Of a DNA stretch of 64,000 bases, positions 63,159-64,000 are shown piece after piece. This stretch comes from Agrococcus sediminis. GTDB taxonomy: Bacteria; Actinomycetota; Actinomycetes; Actinomycetales; Microbacteriaceae. The stretch is taken from assembly GCF_007923295.1 (NCBI RefSeq), contig NZ_VOIR01000012.1, positions 1-64,000 of the forward strand. The letters run 5' to 3'. How positions within the stretch are numbered: the stretch's first letter is position 1; every line of letters starts with the position of its first letter. The notes below the pieces were generated by a model, which was given only the letters and a program-made list of their open reading frames with translations, searched no databases and was not told where the DNA came from. Made by a program: the position numbers and the translations under genes.

Positions 63159-64000
63159 CTACGCGGTCGCGGCGTCCAACGCGTCGAAGCGGGCACGGTG
63201 CAGAGCGTCGTCGCCGGGATACAGGTGGGCGTACACGGTGTCTGTCGTGACGAGCGAGCCGTGGCCGAGCCAGCGGGACACCCGGTAGGGCTCGATCCCC
63301 GCTGCCAGCCACAAACTGGCGGCCGTGTGCCGCAGGTCGTGGAAGCGCATCGGCGGAAGCTCGGCGGCGGCGACCGCGCGGGCGAAGGCGTTGCGGCGGA
63401 AGGCTTGCAAGTCGAGTGGACGCGAGTAGTCGAGCCGCTGTCCGGCGTTAGTCCGGGCAGGCCATAGCAGCGCAGTCGGGTCGCCCGAGCGCGGGTGCAG
63501 CATCAGGTAGCGGCGCAAGTCGGCGACGAGCGCCGTGGACAGCAGCGGCACGTCCCGAGACGAGCGGCGCGACTTCGGCGTGCCTGCGACCCACTCCCCC
63601 GCGATCCGCTGGAGCGTCTGCCGCACCGAGACGCGCTGCCGCGCCAGGTCCACGTCACCCACTCGCAGCCCGACGATCTCCCCGGCGCGCAGGCCCGTGA
63701 ACGCGGCGAACCGCACCAGCAGGTCGAACGGTGCCTGGTCGTCGGCCCCGAGCGCCGCTGCGAGTTTGTCGACCTGGGCCTTGGTCAAGAAGCTCGCCGA
63801 GGTGTCCTCGTCGTGCGACTTCGGTAGCCGGACGCCGTCGCACGGGTTGTAGGCGACCTCCCGGTTCAGCAGGGCGTGCTTGAACACCTTGCGCAGCGCG
63901 ACGTAGGCCTTCGCGACGGTCGCAGGAGCCAGTCCCTCGGCGGCCATCTCCGACACCCACAGCTGCACGTCCGCCGTCGTCACCGCCGTGACGCGCCGTG
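63159..64000 (-). CDS. Tyrosine recombinase (phage/ICE-type integrase), N-terminus outside window
   Basis: A site-specific recombinase read from the right edge. A core-binding domain (VQLWVSEMAAEGLAPATVAK) leads to the catalytic domain, with Arg in FTGLRAGEIVGL, Lys near TPKSRRSSRDVPL, HDLRHTAASLWL (His-x-x-Arg), WLGHGSLVTT and the nucleophile Tyr in VYAHLYPGD. All six catalytic positions are present. The reading frame is still open at 64000, so the N-terminus lies beyond. It should mobilise an element that probably uses tRNA-Thr as attachment site, but no second att copy is in view. Confidence 0.92.
   Translation of the reverse strand, partial: RRVTAVTTADVQLWVSEMAAEGLAPATVAKAYVALRKVFKHALLNREVAYNPCDGVRLPKSHDEDTSASFLTKAQVDKLAAALGADDQAPFDLLVRFAAFTGLRAGEIVGLRVGDVDLARQRVSVRQTLQRIAGEWVAGTPKSRRSSRDVPLLSTALVADLRRYLMLHPRSGDPTALLWPARTNAGQRLDYSRPLDLQAFRRNAFARAVAAAELPPMRFHDLRHTAASLWLAAGIEPYRVSRWLGHGSLVTTDTVYAHLYPGDDALHRARFDALDAATA

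Overview
The window is a high-GC actinobacterial chromosome segment, most likely from the family Microbacteriaceae (an Agrococcus-like genome is my best guess, from inference only). Support comes from the gene set: DUF222/HNH protein, RimJ next to a GlpR-like membrane protein, DUF3027 next to a cold-shock protein, an XPB helicase next to its helicase-associated partner, DUF3263 and LytR_C proteins next to groEL, and a DtxR regulator. Many GTG starts and core GC in the mid-70s also fit (45 of 60 bases counted by eye at 50401-50460). No rRNA or CRISPR array is present. Three tRNA genes are seen: Ala(CGC), Arg(CCT) and Thr(TGT).

Positions 1-28121 are dominated by surface-polysaccharide genes. 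After the end of a dTDP-rhamnose reductase comes a clearly lower-GC block (about 1065-11665; 34 of 60 bases GC at 3001-3060). It holds an RgpF-like protein, two very large three-domain glycosyltransferases on opposite strands, a GT61-type transferase and a UDP-ManNAc dehydrogenase. Back in host-like sequence are a DUF6270 protein, another two-domain glycosyltransferase, galE and a low-molecular-weight phosphatase. VanZ, MarR, HNH, asparagine-synthetase-like, flavin reductase and PAP2 genes follow, then an MGT-type glycosyltransferase. A minus-strand gmd-rmd pair lies immediately upstream of rimJ and the GlpR-like divisome protein.

Positions 28258-33740 carry folate and housekeeping genes (5-formyl-THF cyclo-ligase, FmdB, MscL) and a 1283-residue helicase-like protein whose ATP-binding motifs look ruined but which keeps a C-terminal nuclease-like domain. 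A 69-residue protein is coupled to its end by a GTGA overlap.

Positions 33903-45095 form a metal (probably copper) region: a membrane DUF305 protein, an 18-cysteine Csp-type copper store, a DUF6153-like membrane protein, a DUF305 lipoprotein, an F510_1955-type lipoprotein and a P1B ATPase with CPD instead of CPC. Interspersed are a FemX-like enzyme, a P-loop gene broken by one stop codon, an IS481-type transposase remnant next to tRNA-Arg, and a HAD-GH65 fusion phosphorylase.

Positions 45346-60939 are mostly core: two NlpC/P60 peptidases sharing a tandem upstream motif, a DtxR regulator, serC, DUF3027/cold shock, the XPB helicase pair, an OmpR-type two-component system, an orphan WXG100 protein, groEL under two CIRCE operators, msrB and a DMT transporter. 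From tRNA-Thr (60988) to the right edge lies a lower-GC mobile segment with a convergent type II restriction-modification pair, an unknown small gene and a tyrosine integrase that runs off the window.
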